Assembly (NCBI GenBank): GCA_027859175.1
Contig: JAQIBG010000396.1
Coordinates: forward strand, 1 to 37,274
Origin: Planctomycetota bacterium
Lineage (GTDB): Bacteria; Planctomycetota; UBA11346
Length of the DNA: 37,274 nt
Direction of reading: 5' to 3'
Part shown: piece by piece, positions 1 to 8,906 of the stretch
How the letters are laid out: each line of letters opens with the position of its first letter
Position numbering within the stretch: position 1 is the stretch's first letter
Notes under the pieces: generated by a model
What the model was told of the DNA's origin: nothing
Seen by the model: the letters and a program-made list of their open reading frames with translations, nothing else
Databases searched by the model: none
Made by a program: the position numbers and the translations under genes

Positions 1-519
1 GCCGTCGCGAGCCACCGCTTCAAACGCAGGCACGCCGTGCGGATTGATGTTGGCGTTCATCTCGGCAACGGTCAGGGCGTTGGGGAGATCGCGTTTATTG
101 TACTGCAGAACAAAGGGAAGTTCGTCGAGTACCATGCCCATGCCGGCAAGGTTTTCGCGGAGGTTCTCGAGTGACTCGATGTTCTCCTGAACCTTATCCG
201 GATGGCTGTCGGCAACGAAGATGACGCCGTCTACGCCTTGCAGCACCAGCTTGCGGGTCGCATTGTAATAGACTTGGCCAGGCACCGTATAGAGCTGGAA
301 TTTGGTGTGCATACCAGCCACTTGACCGAGGTCGAGGGGCAGGAAGTCGAAGTAGAGCGTGCGGTCGGTTTCGGTTGCGATCGAGACCATTTCACCCTTG
401 GCCTCTTTGGGTGCCTTTTGGTGTATGATTTCCAAATTAGTGGTCTTGCCGGACATGCCGGGACCATAATAGACCAGTTTGCAGCTGACCTCACGCTGAC
501 CGAAGTTGATCTGTACCAT
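1..519 (-). CDS. mglA: MglA-type small Ras-like GTPase (3' end beyond the window)
   Basis: Bacterial Ras-like GTPase of the MglA (gliding/polarity) family; in Myxococcus such GTPases switch between GTP and GDP states to set cell polarity. The 173 visible codons start at an ATG (517-519) with the family opening VQINFGQREV. The P-loop follows as YYGPGMSGKTT (about residues 17-27). A switch-II region reads TVPGQVYY, with the PGQ that replaces the canonical DxxG in this family. YNKRDLPNA supplies the NKxD guanine-specificity motif near residue 150. The C-terminus, including the last alpha helix, lies outside the window. Two roadblock-fold proteins are encoded just upstream on the same strand. Such proteins (MglB) act as GAPs or partners of MglA, so a shared complex is a reasonable inference. 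Family assignment is strong; the cellular process controlled is unknown. Confidence 0.93.
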   Translation of the reverse strand, partial: MVQINFGQREVSCKLVYYGPGMSGKTTNLEIIHQKAPKEAKGEMVSIATETDRTLYFDFLPLDLGQVAGMHTKFQLYTVPGQVYYNATRKLVLQGVDGVIFVADSHPDKVQENIESLENLRENLAGMGMVLDELPFVLQYNKRDLPNALTVAEMNANINPHGVPAFEAVARDG

Positions 520-561
520 GTGAACGTATTTCCGCAGGTGGTGACGGGCGGTGGGTGGGAA

Positions 562-909
562 TCAGATCGCCAAGCGCTTGGTGATCGCCTCGACGAATGG
601 TTTGAGTTCGAGCTGGAGCAACGCCAAGTTGGCATTGGGGTCAACGATGACCGCTAGATAGCTGGGGCCGGCTGCCATGATGGCAACGGCTCCAGCTGCG
701 AAATTGACGTGCAGCATTTGCGGAGTGCCGATCGCAGTGCGCTCGGCCAGGCCTTGGCTGCGGGTGACGAGTTCGGCCACCAATGCGGCGAAAGAATCTT
801 CATCTTGATCGGTGCGCAGGTGGCTTGCCATTGGTAGCCCCTCGGGGGACACCAACATGCAGCCACCAACGCCGCGCAGCTTCACCAGTTGGTCGAGCAT
901 TTGCTCCAT
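562..909 (-). CDS. Roadblock/LC7-domain protein (MglB-like)
   Basis: Protein of 115 residues with the single roadblock/LC7 fold. It opens MEQMLDQLVKLRGVGG, followed by a strand-turn-strand (CMLVSPEGLPMAS), a long central helix (FAALVAELVTRSQGLAE) and paired strands (MLHVNFAAGAVAIMAAGPSYLAVIV), ending in a C-terminal helix. Roadblock proteins dimerise and bind small GTPases; MglB is the GAP of MglA. The ATG at 907-909 was preferred because it lies one base after the upstream gene's stop (TGATATG) and gives the family-like N-terminus; an in-frame start at 930 would overlap that gene by 20 bases. The GTPase gene begins 42 bp downstream, so the pair is probably co-transcribed. GAP activity is inferred from family and context. 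Confidence 0.88.
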   Translation of the reverse strand: MEQMLDQLVKLRGVGGCMLVSPEGLPMASHLRTDQDEDSFAALVAELVTRSQGLAERTAIGTPQMLHVNFAAGAVAIMAAGPSYLAVIVDPNANLALLQLELKPFVEAITKRLAI

Positions 910-910
910 A

Positions 911-1822
911 TCAGCCCGCTCCCAAGTCAATCAGGGCCTGGCGGGCCCGCAGTTCGAGCAAGGCCGCCTTCACCGAGGTGTCAGCAAGCGCTGCTAGCGT
1001 CAGGTCGTCACCATCACGGCGATAGCATACGGCCTGTCCTTGGTCGGCGATGATGGTCCAACTGATCAGCTTGTCACCTCCGATTGCATCTTTGACTGCG
1101 TCGGCAGCACTAGACACGTCATTGGCAAGGGCTGCAAGAAGATCTGCCGTGCCATCGGGCAGGCCCTGCTCGGACAAGCTGCGTCCGTGAGAGTCAGCAA
1201 TCACAGCACCGCGAACCCCGTCTTGCGATACTAAGCCATTGAGCGGGCCGCCGGCCGAGCCAGCGCTGACACGGGCCAATGCGCGCGGCGGCGGGGTTGG
1301 GCGCCGGGTGGGTCGTGTTGCGGTGGTTAGCGAGCCCATTTGGCTGAGGTCGATCGTGTCTTCATCGGTGCTGGTTTCGGCAGCCGCTGGTTTTGGGGCC
1401 TCGTTTTGGTTGAAGCCGCCGGCAAGGCGTTGCTGGAGCTCGCCAACGCGGCTTCGCACCTGTTCATCTTGCGGGCGGAATTCGAGGATGCGTTGCAGCA
1501 GCCCAACCGCTTGGTCGAGCTCACGGTCTTCAACGCATAGCTCCGCCAGCATGCGCAAACCGCCGTAGCACCGGGGGTCATTCGCGATGCCTTCACGGAG
1601 CAGGCGAACCGCTTCGCCACGTTGGCCACGGCCTACTTCAACATTAGCCTGCAGCACATAAGCTTGGCCATTGCGTGGGAATTCCTTGATACAGCGCCGG
1701 CATACCGCCTCGGCACGCTCGGCATCGCCGGACACACGTAGCAGCTCTGCCAAACGGTTGTAGGCGGAGGGCGAAGGATAGTTCTCGACCTTCTTTTGAA
1801 GGCGGCTGATCTCTGAATCCAC
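911..1822 (-). CDS. TPR protein with C-terminal roadblock-like domain
   Basis: Protein of 303 residues in two parts. Residues 1-130 are tetratricopeptide repeats (AYNRLAELLRVSGDAERAEA, VCRRCIKEFPRNGQAY, ELDQAVGLLQRILEFRPQDE). A low-complexity Pro/Ala/Thr linker covers about residues 140-185. Residues 190-300 resemble a second roadblock domain (LVSQDGVRGAVIADSHGRSL, then ADLLAALANDVSSAADAVKDAIG, then strands SWTIIADQGQAVCYRRDGDDLTL). It is the first gene of a minus-strand operon with a single roadblock protein and an MglA-type GTPase. This suggests a scaffold or adaptor that brings the GTPase and its regulator to a partner. No catalytic motif is visible. The TPR call is firm; the roadblock call for the C-terminus rests on secondary-structure pattern and context. 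Confidence 0.8.
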   Translation of the reverse strand: MDSEISRLQKKVENYPSPSAYNRLAELLRVSGDAERAEAVCRRCIKEFPRNGQAYVLQANVEVGRGQRGEAVRLLREGIANDPRCYGGLRMLAELCVEDRELDQAVGLLQRILEFRPQDEQVRSRVGELQQRLAGGFNQNEAPKPAAAETSTDEDTIDLSQMGSLTTATRPTRRPTPPPRALARVSAGSAGGPLNGLVSQDGVRGAVIADSHGRSLSEQGLPDGTADLLAALANDVSSAADAVKDAIGGDKLISWTIIADQGQAVCYRRDGDDLTLAALADTSVKAALLELRARQALIDLGAG

Positions 1823-2051
1823 CCGCGTAGTCCTTCCGGGGCTGGGCGAAGCAAGCGGTCGTTTACGCCAACGACGTCTGCTTCCTGCGTGCGTAAAGCA
1901 TGAAACCTGCTGCGGTTCTACGCATAGCGATGAAGGCAGTCAAGGTCAGTAGTGTGGACTGGCAGGGAGGTTAGCCACCCGCCGTCGCATCCGGCGGAAC
2001 AGGCCTGGTCTGCGGTTGAGTGCGGAACATGGCGCACATGCTGTGTCGGTC
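1823..2051. promoter_or_regulatory. Divergent intergenic region with an inverted repeat
   Basis: Non-coding gap between the minus-strand roadblock operon and the plus-strand lipid kinase operon, so it must hold both promoters. The only structure seen is an inverted repeat with 7-bp arms, TTTACGC at 1862-1868 and GCGTAAA at 1891-1897. This could be an operator, but it is short enough to be chance. No convincing -35/-10 pair was found by eye. Confidence 0.4.
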
Positions 2052-3020
2052 ATGGATCTCAGCCACCAGCACCGCCCGCGCCGCCTTGCCGTGCTAGTCA
2101 ACGATCGCAGCGGCGGGCAGGCTGGGCTTGGCGTGGCGGCACGCTTGCGGGAGCGCCTGGGCCCAGATCGGGTTGCATCGCTGGGGTCCACAACACCGAT
2201 GGCCTTTGTGGAGCAGAACCATGGGTCTAATACCACCTTGATTGCGGCTGGGGGCGATGGAACCGCCGCCGCGGTGCTGGAGGCATCGCATCAGTTTGCC
2301 CAGGCACATGGCTGTGAGGCCTGTCCGGTTGGAATCCTGCCTTTAGGCACTGGAAACGATCTCGCCAGCACTCTTGGGTGGCCGGTTGGCGCCGGGCATG
2401 TTGGTCGTATAGACTGGTGTGTAAATGAGTTACAGAAGGGGTCCTGGGGTCACCTTGATCGCTTCACGGTAACTGGTCCGGGTCTCAGCGAGCCGTGGTA
2501 CAACTACTGCAGTTGGGGTTGCGATGCTCGCGTGGCACGGCATTTCCATGCAATGCGCGAGCATAGCCCGGCTCTTTTTCGGGTGCGGACGGTCAACCGA
2601 CTCTATTACGCTATTCTAGGTCTTGTTGACCGCGGCGCTCCCTTGGCGGCGGCCATCAATGGCATATCCGCACCGGCGTGGGCCCATGCGCTCGTCTGTA
2701 GTAACATTCCATACTATGCTGGTGGTGGCAGTTTAGGGCCGCAGGTGGTGGCTGATGACGGGCTGAGCGAGACCTTCGCGCTTGGCCCCGGGTTGCTCCT
2801 AGGGCTCGCTACGCGTGGTCTGCGACGCCCTCGGTGTCTGGCACAGGGGGGTACGGTGACGGTGACACTCCGGCGCTCGATGCCGATGCAATTAGACGGG
2901 GAGCCCTTGAATGCGGCCCCTGGTCGGTACCACCTTGCCCACGGTGGACAGGTCCCTGTTGCACTGTATCCCTCGGCGCGCCTGGCCGTGTGTTCAAGCC
3001 TAGTTCTGGAGGTGCCGTAA
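2052..3020 (+). CDS. Diacylglycerol kinase-like lipid kinase (DAGK catalytic family)
   Basis: Predicted ATP-dependent lipid kinase phosphorylating diacylglycerol or a related lipid on the cytoplasmic face of the membrane. The nucleotide-binding signature AAGGDGT is near residues 65-71, followed by PVGILPLGTGNDLA, the second DAGKc hallmark. The C-terminal half has NIPYYAGGGSLG and MQLDGEP, reminiscent of the accessory domain of eukaryotic-type DGKs rather than the YegS/DgkB pattern. At 322 residues it is about the usual bacterial length. The start is uncertain: the ATG at 2052 leaves a short N-terminus before the first strand (RLAVLVND), while a TTG at 2016 would add 12 residues; neither has a clear ribosome site. 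Its stop overlaps the start of the next lipoprotein gene (TAATG). Confidence 0.85.
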   Translation: MDLSHQHRPRRLAVLVNDRSGGQAGLGVAARLRERLGPDRVASLGSTTPMAFVEQNHGSNTTLIAAGGDGTAAAVLEASHQFAQAHGCEACPVGILPLGTGNDLASTLGWPVGAGHVGRIDWCVNELQKGSWGHLDRFTVTGPGLSEPWYNYCSWGCDARVARHFHAMREHSPALFRVRTVNRLYYAILGLVDRGAPLAAAINGISAPAWAHALVCSNIPYYAGGGSLGPQVVADDGLSETFALGPGLLLGLATRGLRRPRCLAQGGTVTVTLRRSMPMQLDGEPLNAAPGRYHLAHGGQVPVALYPSARLAVCSSLVLEVP

Positions 3021-3634
3021 TGGCCCGATTTGCCCTGCTGTCTATTGCTCTCGTCATGTGCGTCCTCGCTGGCTGCACCAGCGTGTTCGATCGCGAGTCT
3101 GACGGTCTGTTTGAAGAAGGTGGGCCCCTGAGTGAGGAGGAGCAGGCTGAGGTGAAGGAGCAAATCGCCAACTTATCGGCGGCGGCGAGTCCAGAAGATC
3201 CAGACGCTGAGGCGGTTTTCAATGACGCGGTCCAGAATCTGACCTTGCGTGGTTCAAGTATCGAGCCCCTGCTGATTGAGGCCCTTGCCGGCTCGGAAGA
3301 CTGGGCGATTCGCTACGGAGTGATCAATGTTCTCGACGGTGTGGGAACGCGGTCCAGTGTCGAACCGTTGATTGCCGTGCTGGATGACAATCACTACTTG
3401 GTGGCGCTTAAGGCGATGTATCTGCTGCGGGTGATATGTGATCATCAGGAGATCCCCAACGAAGGTGTCAGCGCTAACGGATTGCCCGCGGTGCCACCGG
3501 CCAATCCCGACGACCTGGATGTTGATGCTTGGATGAAGTCATGGATTCGCTGGCACGACAAGCACGGAACCGCGCTGCGCGAGACCTGGGCCGAATGGTG
3601 GCGGGTTCATAGCGGGCGCGTTATTATCGAGTGA
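3020..3634 (+). CDS. Putative lipoprotein with HEAT-like repeats
   Basis: Protein of 204 residues. The ATG at 3020-3022 overlaps the upstream stop and has a good ribosome site (GGAGG, about 3008-3012). A type II signal peptide is visible (MARFALLSIALVMCVLAGCTS, lipobox LAGC), so the mature protein is a lipid-anchored envelope protein starting at Cys19. After a charged stretch rich in Glu, helical pairs resembling HEAT/PBS-lyase repeats follow (SIEPLLIEALAGSEDWAIRY, SSVEPLIAVLDDNHYLVALK). The C-terminal 60 residues are Trp-rich (SWIRWHDKHG, WAEWWRVHSG). It is coupled to a lipid kinase upstream and to uvrC downstream, which gives no functional clue. Repeats of this kind usually bind protein partners; the function is unknown. 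Confidence 0.8.
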   Translation: MARFALLSIALVMCVLAGCTSVFDRESDGLFEEGGPLSEEEQAEVKEQIANLSAAASPEDPDAEAVFNDAVQNLTLRGSSIEPLLIEALAGSEDWAIRYGVINVLDGVGTRSSVEPLIAVLDDNHYLVALKAMYLLRVICDHQEIPNEGVSANGLPAVPPANPDDLDVDAWMKSWIRWHDKHGTALRETWAEWWRVHSGRVIIE

Positions 3635-4977
3635 GTGCAGTCGATTTTCGTGAGCGCTTGCGCGAGCTTCCCAGTGGTCCCGGCTGCTATGTGTATCTCG
3701 ACGCGGCTGGTGATGAAATCTATGTTGGCAAGGCAAAAAACCTGAAACGACGGGTTTCGAGCTATTTCCAGCGCGGCAAAGGGCATCCGGCCACCACGCT
3801 GCGTTTGGTGCAAGAAGTTGCAGACCTACGGATCTTGGAGACAGATTCTGAGGTCGAGGCCTTGTTACTGGAAAACCATCTCATCAAAGAGCTGCAGCCG
3901 CGGTTCAATATTCGGCTCAAAGACGACAAGGATTATCCGCTCCTGGCAATTAGCCGAGAGGCGTTCCCACGAGTTTTTATCACGCGCGATCGCGGGCTCA
4001 GCGGCGTTGATTATTACGGGCCCTTTGGCTCCAAAACCGAACTGCAGCGGGCCTATCACTTTTTGATGCGCGTGTTTCAGTTTCGCGTGTGCACCCTCGA
4101 CATTCGTGAAGACGACAAGCGTCGGGCTTCGTTCAGACCGTGTTTGAATTATCACATCAAGCGCTGCAGCGCGCCCTGCACCACCCGTATTGACGCAGCC
4201 GGCTACGCCGAAGACGTCAAGGCCCTGCGAGCGTTCCTGTCTGGCCGCAGCAAGGGGCAGGTGGTGAACGGCCTGCGCGAGCGCATGCGCTTGGCTAGCG
4301 AGGCGATGGCTTATGAAGATGCCGCGCGTTTCCGGGATCAACTCAAGGCCCTCGAGGGCCTGAAAGAGCGCGGTCGTTTGCGCGACTACGACGCCCCGGC
4401 CGCGCCGGTGGTGGCGGCCGATAGGGGGCTCGATGCTATTGCCACGGCCTTGGATCTGGTGGATGTCCCGCGCGTGATTGAGGGCTTTGATATCGCCCAT
4501 TTGATGGGCACTGACGTGGTTGCGAGTTTGGTGCAGTTTGTAGACGGCGTGCCCAATAAGGATGGTTATCGACGGTTTAAGGTGCGCGGCGAGGCGGGGG
4601 CTGGAGACGGTGACCCGGGCAATGACGATTTTGCTGCGATGAATGAAGTGGTGGGTCGGCGCTACCGGCGCTTGCATAACGATGGGCAGCCGCTGCCCGA
4701 TCTGGTGTTGATTGACGGTGGGCTTGGTCAGGTCCACGCTGCTGCGGCGGCGTTCAAGGATGCCGGCATCGAGCCACCACGTCTGATTGGCTTGGCCAAG
4801 CAGGAGGAGTTGCTGATCGAGGTAGATGGCACCGAACATCGGTTGCCGCGACGTAATCCTGGCCTGAAACTGCTGATGTATGTTCGCGATGAGGCCCATC
4901 GGTTCTCGCGTGGCTACCACCATCTGCTTCGCGACAAACGCTTCGGGCCGGCAAAACGGATAAAGCCATCCAAATAG
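3631..4977 (+). CDS. uvrC: Short UvrC-type excinuclease subunit lacking the HhH domain
   Basis: Nucleotide excision repair endonuclease that cuts on both sides of a UvrB-marked lesion. The GIY-YIG domain is at residues 16-100 (GPGCYVYLD, EIYVGKAKNLKRR, LLLENHLIK). A Cys-bearing linker follows (FRPCLNYHIKRCSAPC), then a UVR/UvrB-contact helix pair at about 210-245 (MAYEDAARFRDQLKAL). The RNase H-like half keeps its catalytic residues in GFDIAHLMG (about 285), LVLIDGGLGQ (about 361) and RDEAHRFS (about 419). The protein is 448 residues instead of about 600. It ends right after the DEAHRF helix, so the tandem helix-hairpin-helix domain is missing, and about 100 residues usually found between the UVR motif and the RNase H core are also absent. 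GTG start at 3631 overlaps the previous stop by 4 bp. uvrA is in the same window at 30825-33866. Confidence 0.93.
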   Translation: MSAVDFRERLRELPSGPGCYVYLDAAGDEIYVGKAKNLKRRVSSYFQRGKGHPATTLRLVQEVADLRILETDSEVEALLLENHLIKELQPRFNIRLKDDKDYPLLAISREAFPRVFITRDRGLSGVDYYGPFGSKTELQRAYHFLMRVFQFRVCTLDIREDDKRRASFRPCLNYHIKRCSAPCTTRIDAAGYAEDVKALRAFLSGRSKGQVVNGLRERMRLASEAMAYEDAARFRDQLKALEGLKERGRLRDYDAPAAPVVAADRGLDAIATALDLVDVPRVIEGFDIAHLMGTDVVASLVQFVDGVPNKDGYRRFKVRGEAGAGDGDPGNDDFAAMNEVVGRRYRRLHNDGQPLPDLVLIDGGLGQVHAAAAAFKDAGIEPPRLIGLAKQEELLIEVDGTEHRLPRRNPGLKLLMYVRDEAHRFSRGYHHLLRDKRFGPAKRIKPSK

Positions 4978-5113
4978 GACCTAACTGGCCCTTGATAACT
5001 TTGGTGCATGGACCTACCATGAACCCACACCGCCAGCTTTGCTACGTATCCAGAGCCAAGCAGCCAACCCACGAACGACGTGCCGACCCTTATGGCGCGC
5101 CAAGGAGCATACC

Positions 5114-5719
<606 letters not shown>

Positions 5720-5735
5720 ACTTGGCTTCGACAAA

Positions 5736-5776
5736 AACGCACAAACCCGAGGGCTATGTCCTCGGGTTTGTGCGTT
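5736..5776 (+). terminator. Rho-independent terminator of the superoxide dismutase gene
   Basis: Perfect stem of 15 bp (5738-5752 with 5760-5774), extendable by two A-T pairs, with a 7-base loop. It lies 17 bases after the SOD stop codon. A short T-rich stretch follows (TTGTTG), so termination may be partial. Confidence 0.85.
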
Positions 5777-5923
5777 GTTGAGCCCGGCCGCGCTGCGCTC
5801 AGAGCTATTGCGCCCCAAAGACGTTTGAAACGTCCAAGCGTTTCGGTCGTAACAAGATGCATGCAGCAGGTGTGGGGCCGGTCTGGTCTTGAATCGGTGA
5901 GTTGGGCAGCAGTGTGGCGGGCT

Positions 5924-7498
5924 ATGCGTTTGATGTGGGTGCTGCGATTACTGCTTGTGGTCATGCCGTGCGGATCGGCGGCCCTAGCCGTTGAGGCAGA
6001 TGTCATTGAGCCTGCCGAGGTCGGTCAGTTGTCTGTGGCCGATCGTGGTACGCCGATTCCGTCGGTGTCTGAGGATGTGCCACCGCTTCAGGTCAATCTG
6101 ACTGAGGCACTGCGCCTGGCCTTTACTGAGGGCCGCAGCAAAAAGACTAGCGATGAAGACCTAACACTTGTGGCCCACCGCTTGCGGGTGGTACGGCGTG
6201 ATTATGGCCCGCGTCTCAGCGGTACGATAGACGGCGATCTGTCGGCTGATGAAGCCGAGAGCCCAGATGCCGAAATCGGCGCATCGGTGACCGTCAGTCA
6301 AGAGTTGCCAACCGCCGGCCGCGTATCGGTTACCGGCAGCACCCGGCGCTTGGAACCGGCCGATGGCGATGGCAGCTATAATCAGAATCTTGAAGTGGTG
6401 CTTACTCAGCCGCTTCTGCGCGATGCGGGCCAGTTGGTGTGGCGCGAGGGGCTCACCGATGCCGAGCGCGCGTATCTGTATGCCGAACGTGGCCATGTCC
6501 AGTTCTTGCAAGATTTGAGCCTAGATGTTGCCGACAGTTTTTGGCGCCTGCAAGTGCAGCAGTATCGGGTTGAGAGCAGTCGGGATGACGTCAAACGCAA
6601 CGAGTTTGGCCTCGACCAGGCCAAGGCCTTCTTGGGTCTTGGTCGTACAACAGCGAACGATGTGTTTCGGGCTGAGGTCAGCCTCTTACAGGCGCAGCAA
6701 TCACTGGTTGATGCGATCGCGGCTTACGATGCCTCGCTCGATCGCTTCAAGATCGACTTGAATCTCCCTGTTGATGCACCGGTTGATATCACTGGTGATG
6801 CGCCGCAGCGGCCTTTGTTGGATGTCGATAGCCGTTTGGCGATTCAGATAGCCTTGGATAACCGGCTCGACCTCATGACCAGCAAGGATCGGATTGGCGA
6901 TGCCCAGCGCAACGTGGCGTTAGCACGCAATAATATCTTGCCTGATCTCGACCTCGATGCGCGCGCAAGTTGGGGCGAGAATACCCAGCGGCCTTGGGAC
7001 GACGTCATTGATGATCGACCTGACTATATTGTCGGCCTCACGCTTGAGATTCCCTTTGAGCGCTATCGGGAGCGGTTTGGCTATGCCGAGAGAATGACCG
7101 ACCTGTCACAGGCACGTCGTTCTTCTGATCTCAAGGAAAGCCAAGTGGTGCGTGAGGTGCAGGCTGCGCTGCGTGATCTGCGCATCGCCGAAGTCAGCCT
7201 GAAGATTCAGGAGCGCAATATCGAGCAGTCGCGCAAGCGCTTGATCAAGTCGCAGATGGACTTCGAAGACGGACTGATTTCCAACCGTGACTTAGTTGAG
7301 GCACAGGGCGAAGTGCGCGATGCCGAGGTCGCCTTTTTCCAGGCGCGGATCAATTACACAGCAGCCGAATTGCGCCTGCGGCGCGAAACCGGGGTGCTGG
7401 TGGTTGACGCTGCCGGCATGTGGCGAACAACATTGCCGAGTTATATCAAAGTGCGTGATGGTGAGCAGGGAGCGATGGGTGACGATGGTGCGAAATAG
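5924..7498 (+). CDS. TolC-family outer membrane efflux channel protein
   Basis: Outer membrane factor forming the trimeric exit duct of a tripartite export pump. The 524-residue protein starts with a signal peptide (MRLMWVLRLLLVVMPCGSAALAVEA). Two TolC-type repeats follow: LNLTEALRLAF-like start, strands (VSVTGSTRRLE), long coiled helices (LQDLSLDVADSFWRLQVQQYR), then the second repeat with NRLDLMTSKDRIGDAQRNV, IVGLTLEIPFERYRERF and the helix ending INYTAAELRLRRETGVL. In-frame starts at 5756-5924 are possible, but ATG 5924 gives a proper signal peptide. It overlaps the adaptor gene by 14 bp and is the first gene of an export operon with an adaptor, an ATPase and a permease. Substrate unknown. 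Confidence 0.9.
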   Translation: MRLMWVLRLLLVVMPCGSAALAVEADVIEPAEVGQLSVADRGTPIPSVSEDVPPLQVNLTEALRLAFTEGRSKKTSDEDLTLVAHRLRVVRRDYGPRLSGTIDGDLSADEAESPDAEIGASVTVSQELPTAGRVSVTGSTRRLEPADGDGSYNQNLEVVLTQPLLRDAGQLVWREGLTDAERAYLYAERGHVQFLQDLSLDVADSFWRLQVQQYRVESSRDDVKRNEFGLDQAKAFLGLGRTTANDVFRAEVSLLQAQQSLVDAIAAYDASLDRFKIDLNLPVDAPVDITGDAPQRPLLDVDSRLAIQIALDNRLDLMTSKDRIGDAQRNVALARNNILPDLDLDARASWGENTQRPWDDVIDDRPDYIVGLTLEIPFERYRERFGYAERMTDLSQARRSSDLKESQVVREVQAALRDLRIAEVSLKIQERNIEQSRKRLIKSQMDFEDGLISNRDLVEAQGEVRDAEVAFFQARINYTAAELRLRRETGVLVVDAAGMWRTTLPSYIKVRDGEQGAMGDDGAK

Positions 7499-8906
7499 CA
7501 TACTGGCAGCTGGTGTAGCTGCGCTTCTGATGGCGCTTGGCTGCGGCGAGCAAGTGTCGGGTGAGGGGTCCAATGTCTTGGCGCGCTACCAGGTCGCGCG
7601 TGGTGACCTAGAGGTCACGATTACCGAGAGTGGCAGCCTACGCAGCGCCGAGGCCACGCACATCGTGGCGCGCACCAAGGGCTGGCTCACCTTCGTCATC
7701 CCAGATGGCTCGCAGGTGGAAGAAGGTGCGATGTTGATGGAGCTCGAGAACTCCGAGCGCGTTGACAAGCTCGAGCGCGTGCGGCTGGATCTCGGCGAGG
7801 CCGAACGCAATCTGAATAAGGCCAAGTCTGAGTTGAAGCTGCATGAACTGGAAGCAGCCAAAACCTTGGTTGATGCCGAGCGCAAGCTGCGCTTTGCACG
7901 TCTTGAGCTTGAGCAATACGAGAAGGGTACCGCTGGTCTCAAAGAGAACGATCTGCGCCTAAAAGTAGAGCGCGCCAAGGTCGAATTGGAGCAAGAAGAG
8001 GATCGGCTCAAGCGTATGCCCGCTTTGTTGGAAGAGGGCTTTGTGACCCAATCAGAGCTCAACAACAGCAAGCTGCGGGTGCGCGAGATGCGCCAAGATC
8101 TCGACACCCATGTCCGCAACCTCGAAGTGTTCTTAGAGTTTGAGCGCCCCAAAGAAACCGAACGGCTAACTGCGGATGTGGCTGGCGCGGAGATTCAACT
8201 CGAACGCGATACGCAGAGCGTTGCCGGGCAGCGTGCTGAAAAGCAGGCCGAGGTCGAAAAGCACACCTACACCCTTGAGCGCAAAACCGAAGAGAAGGGC
8301 GAGGTTGAGGAGCATGTCAGCAACTTGGTGATTACCGCGCCGCGCCGTGGGATCGTGGTGCACGGCAATCCGCAGCGTCGCCACTGGCAGGCCAAAGAGG
8401 ATTTCGCGATCGGCGATGAGATTAAATGGAACCAGACCGTCATGAGTTTGCCCGACCTGACCGACATGATCGTGGAGGTGGGCATCAACGAAGTCTACAT
8501 CGACAAGGCCGTAGTTGGCATGCATACGGTGACCAAGATTGAAAGCCTCGGCGAGAGCTTTCCAGGCGAAGTGCGTAAGATTGCCGCTACGGCCTCGCAG
8601 CGCTATGACGTTAAGGAATATAAGACCGAGATTACCATGGGCGATACCGGCGGTCGCACCTTCCGCCCTGGCATGAGCGCCCGGGTAACGATTCAGATTG
8701 CTGCCTATAAGGACGTGTTGAGCGTACCGCTCGACGCCGTCTACGAGCGTGATGGCGCCACTTATGTGTACGTTGAGCGCGGTGGCGCTCCGGTGAAGAC
8801 GCCGGTAACGCTGGGCGACGCGAACGATGATTTTGTGGTGATTACCGAGGGGCTCAGCGAGGGTGAGACGGTACTGGTGCTGGGGATTGAACCGGGCGAG
8901 GCATGA
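7485..8906 (+). CDS. Periplasmic adaptor (HlyD/MacA-like), lipid-anchored
   Basis: Membrane-fusion protein linking the inner-membrane ABC transporter to the TolC-like channel. Translation from ATG 7485 gives 473 residues with a lipoprotein signal (MVRNSILAAGVAALLMALGCGE), so it is held by lipid rather than a transmembrane helix. A lipoyl half-motif (ITESGSLRSAEATHI) is followed by a very long charged coiled coil at about residues 80-270, with many Glu/Lys/Arg heptads. The second lipoyl half (VITAPRRGIVVHG), a beta-barrel domain (VEVGINEVYIDKAVVG) and a membrane-proximal domain (VPLDAVYERDGATYVYV, GLSEGETVLV) come next. The hairpin is longer than in typical MacA, which suggests a wider periplasm or a shorter channel helix. 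Its start lies inside the upstream gene and its stop overlaps the ATPase start (ATGA). Confidence 0.9.
   Translation: MVRNSILAAGVAALLMALGCGEQVSGEGSNVLARYQVARGDLEVTITESGSLRSAEATHIVARTKGWLTFVIPDGSQVEEGAMLMELENSERVDKLERVRLDLGEAERNLNKAKSELKLHELEAAKTLVDAERKLRFARLELEQYEKGTAGLKENDLRLKVERAKVELEQEEDRLKRMPALLEEGFVTQSELNNSKLRVREMRQDLDTHVRNLEVFLEFERPKETERLTADVAGAEIQLERDTQSVAGQRAEKQAEVEKHTYTLERKTEEKGEVEEHVSNLVITAPRRGIVVHGNPQRRHWQAKEDFAIGDEIKWNQTVMSLPDLTDMIVEVGINEVYIDKAVVGMHTVTKIESLGESFPGEVRKIAATASQRYDVKEYKTEITMGDTGGRTFRPGMSARVTIQIAAYKDVLSVPLDAVYERDGATYVYVERGGAPVKTPVTLGDANDDFVVITEGLSEGETVLVLGIEPGEA

Noticed and set aside
1862-1897. Strong operator in the first divergent gap
   Set aside because: The inverted repeat has only 7-bp arms with 22 bases between, so chance is likely; kept only as a note in the intergenic feature.
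3865-4923. Long minus-strand frame (352 codons) inside uvrC
   Set aside because: Antisense shadow of a gene with full motif support; long open frames are common opposite G+C-rich genes.
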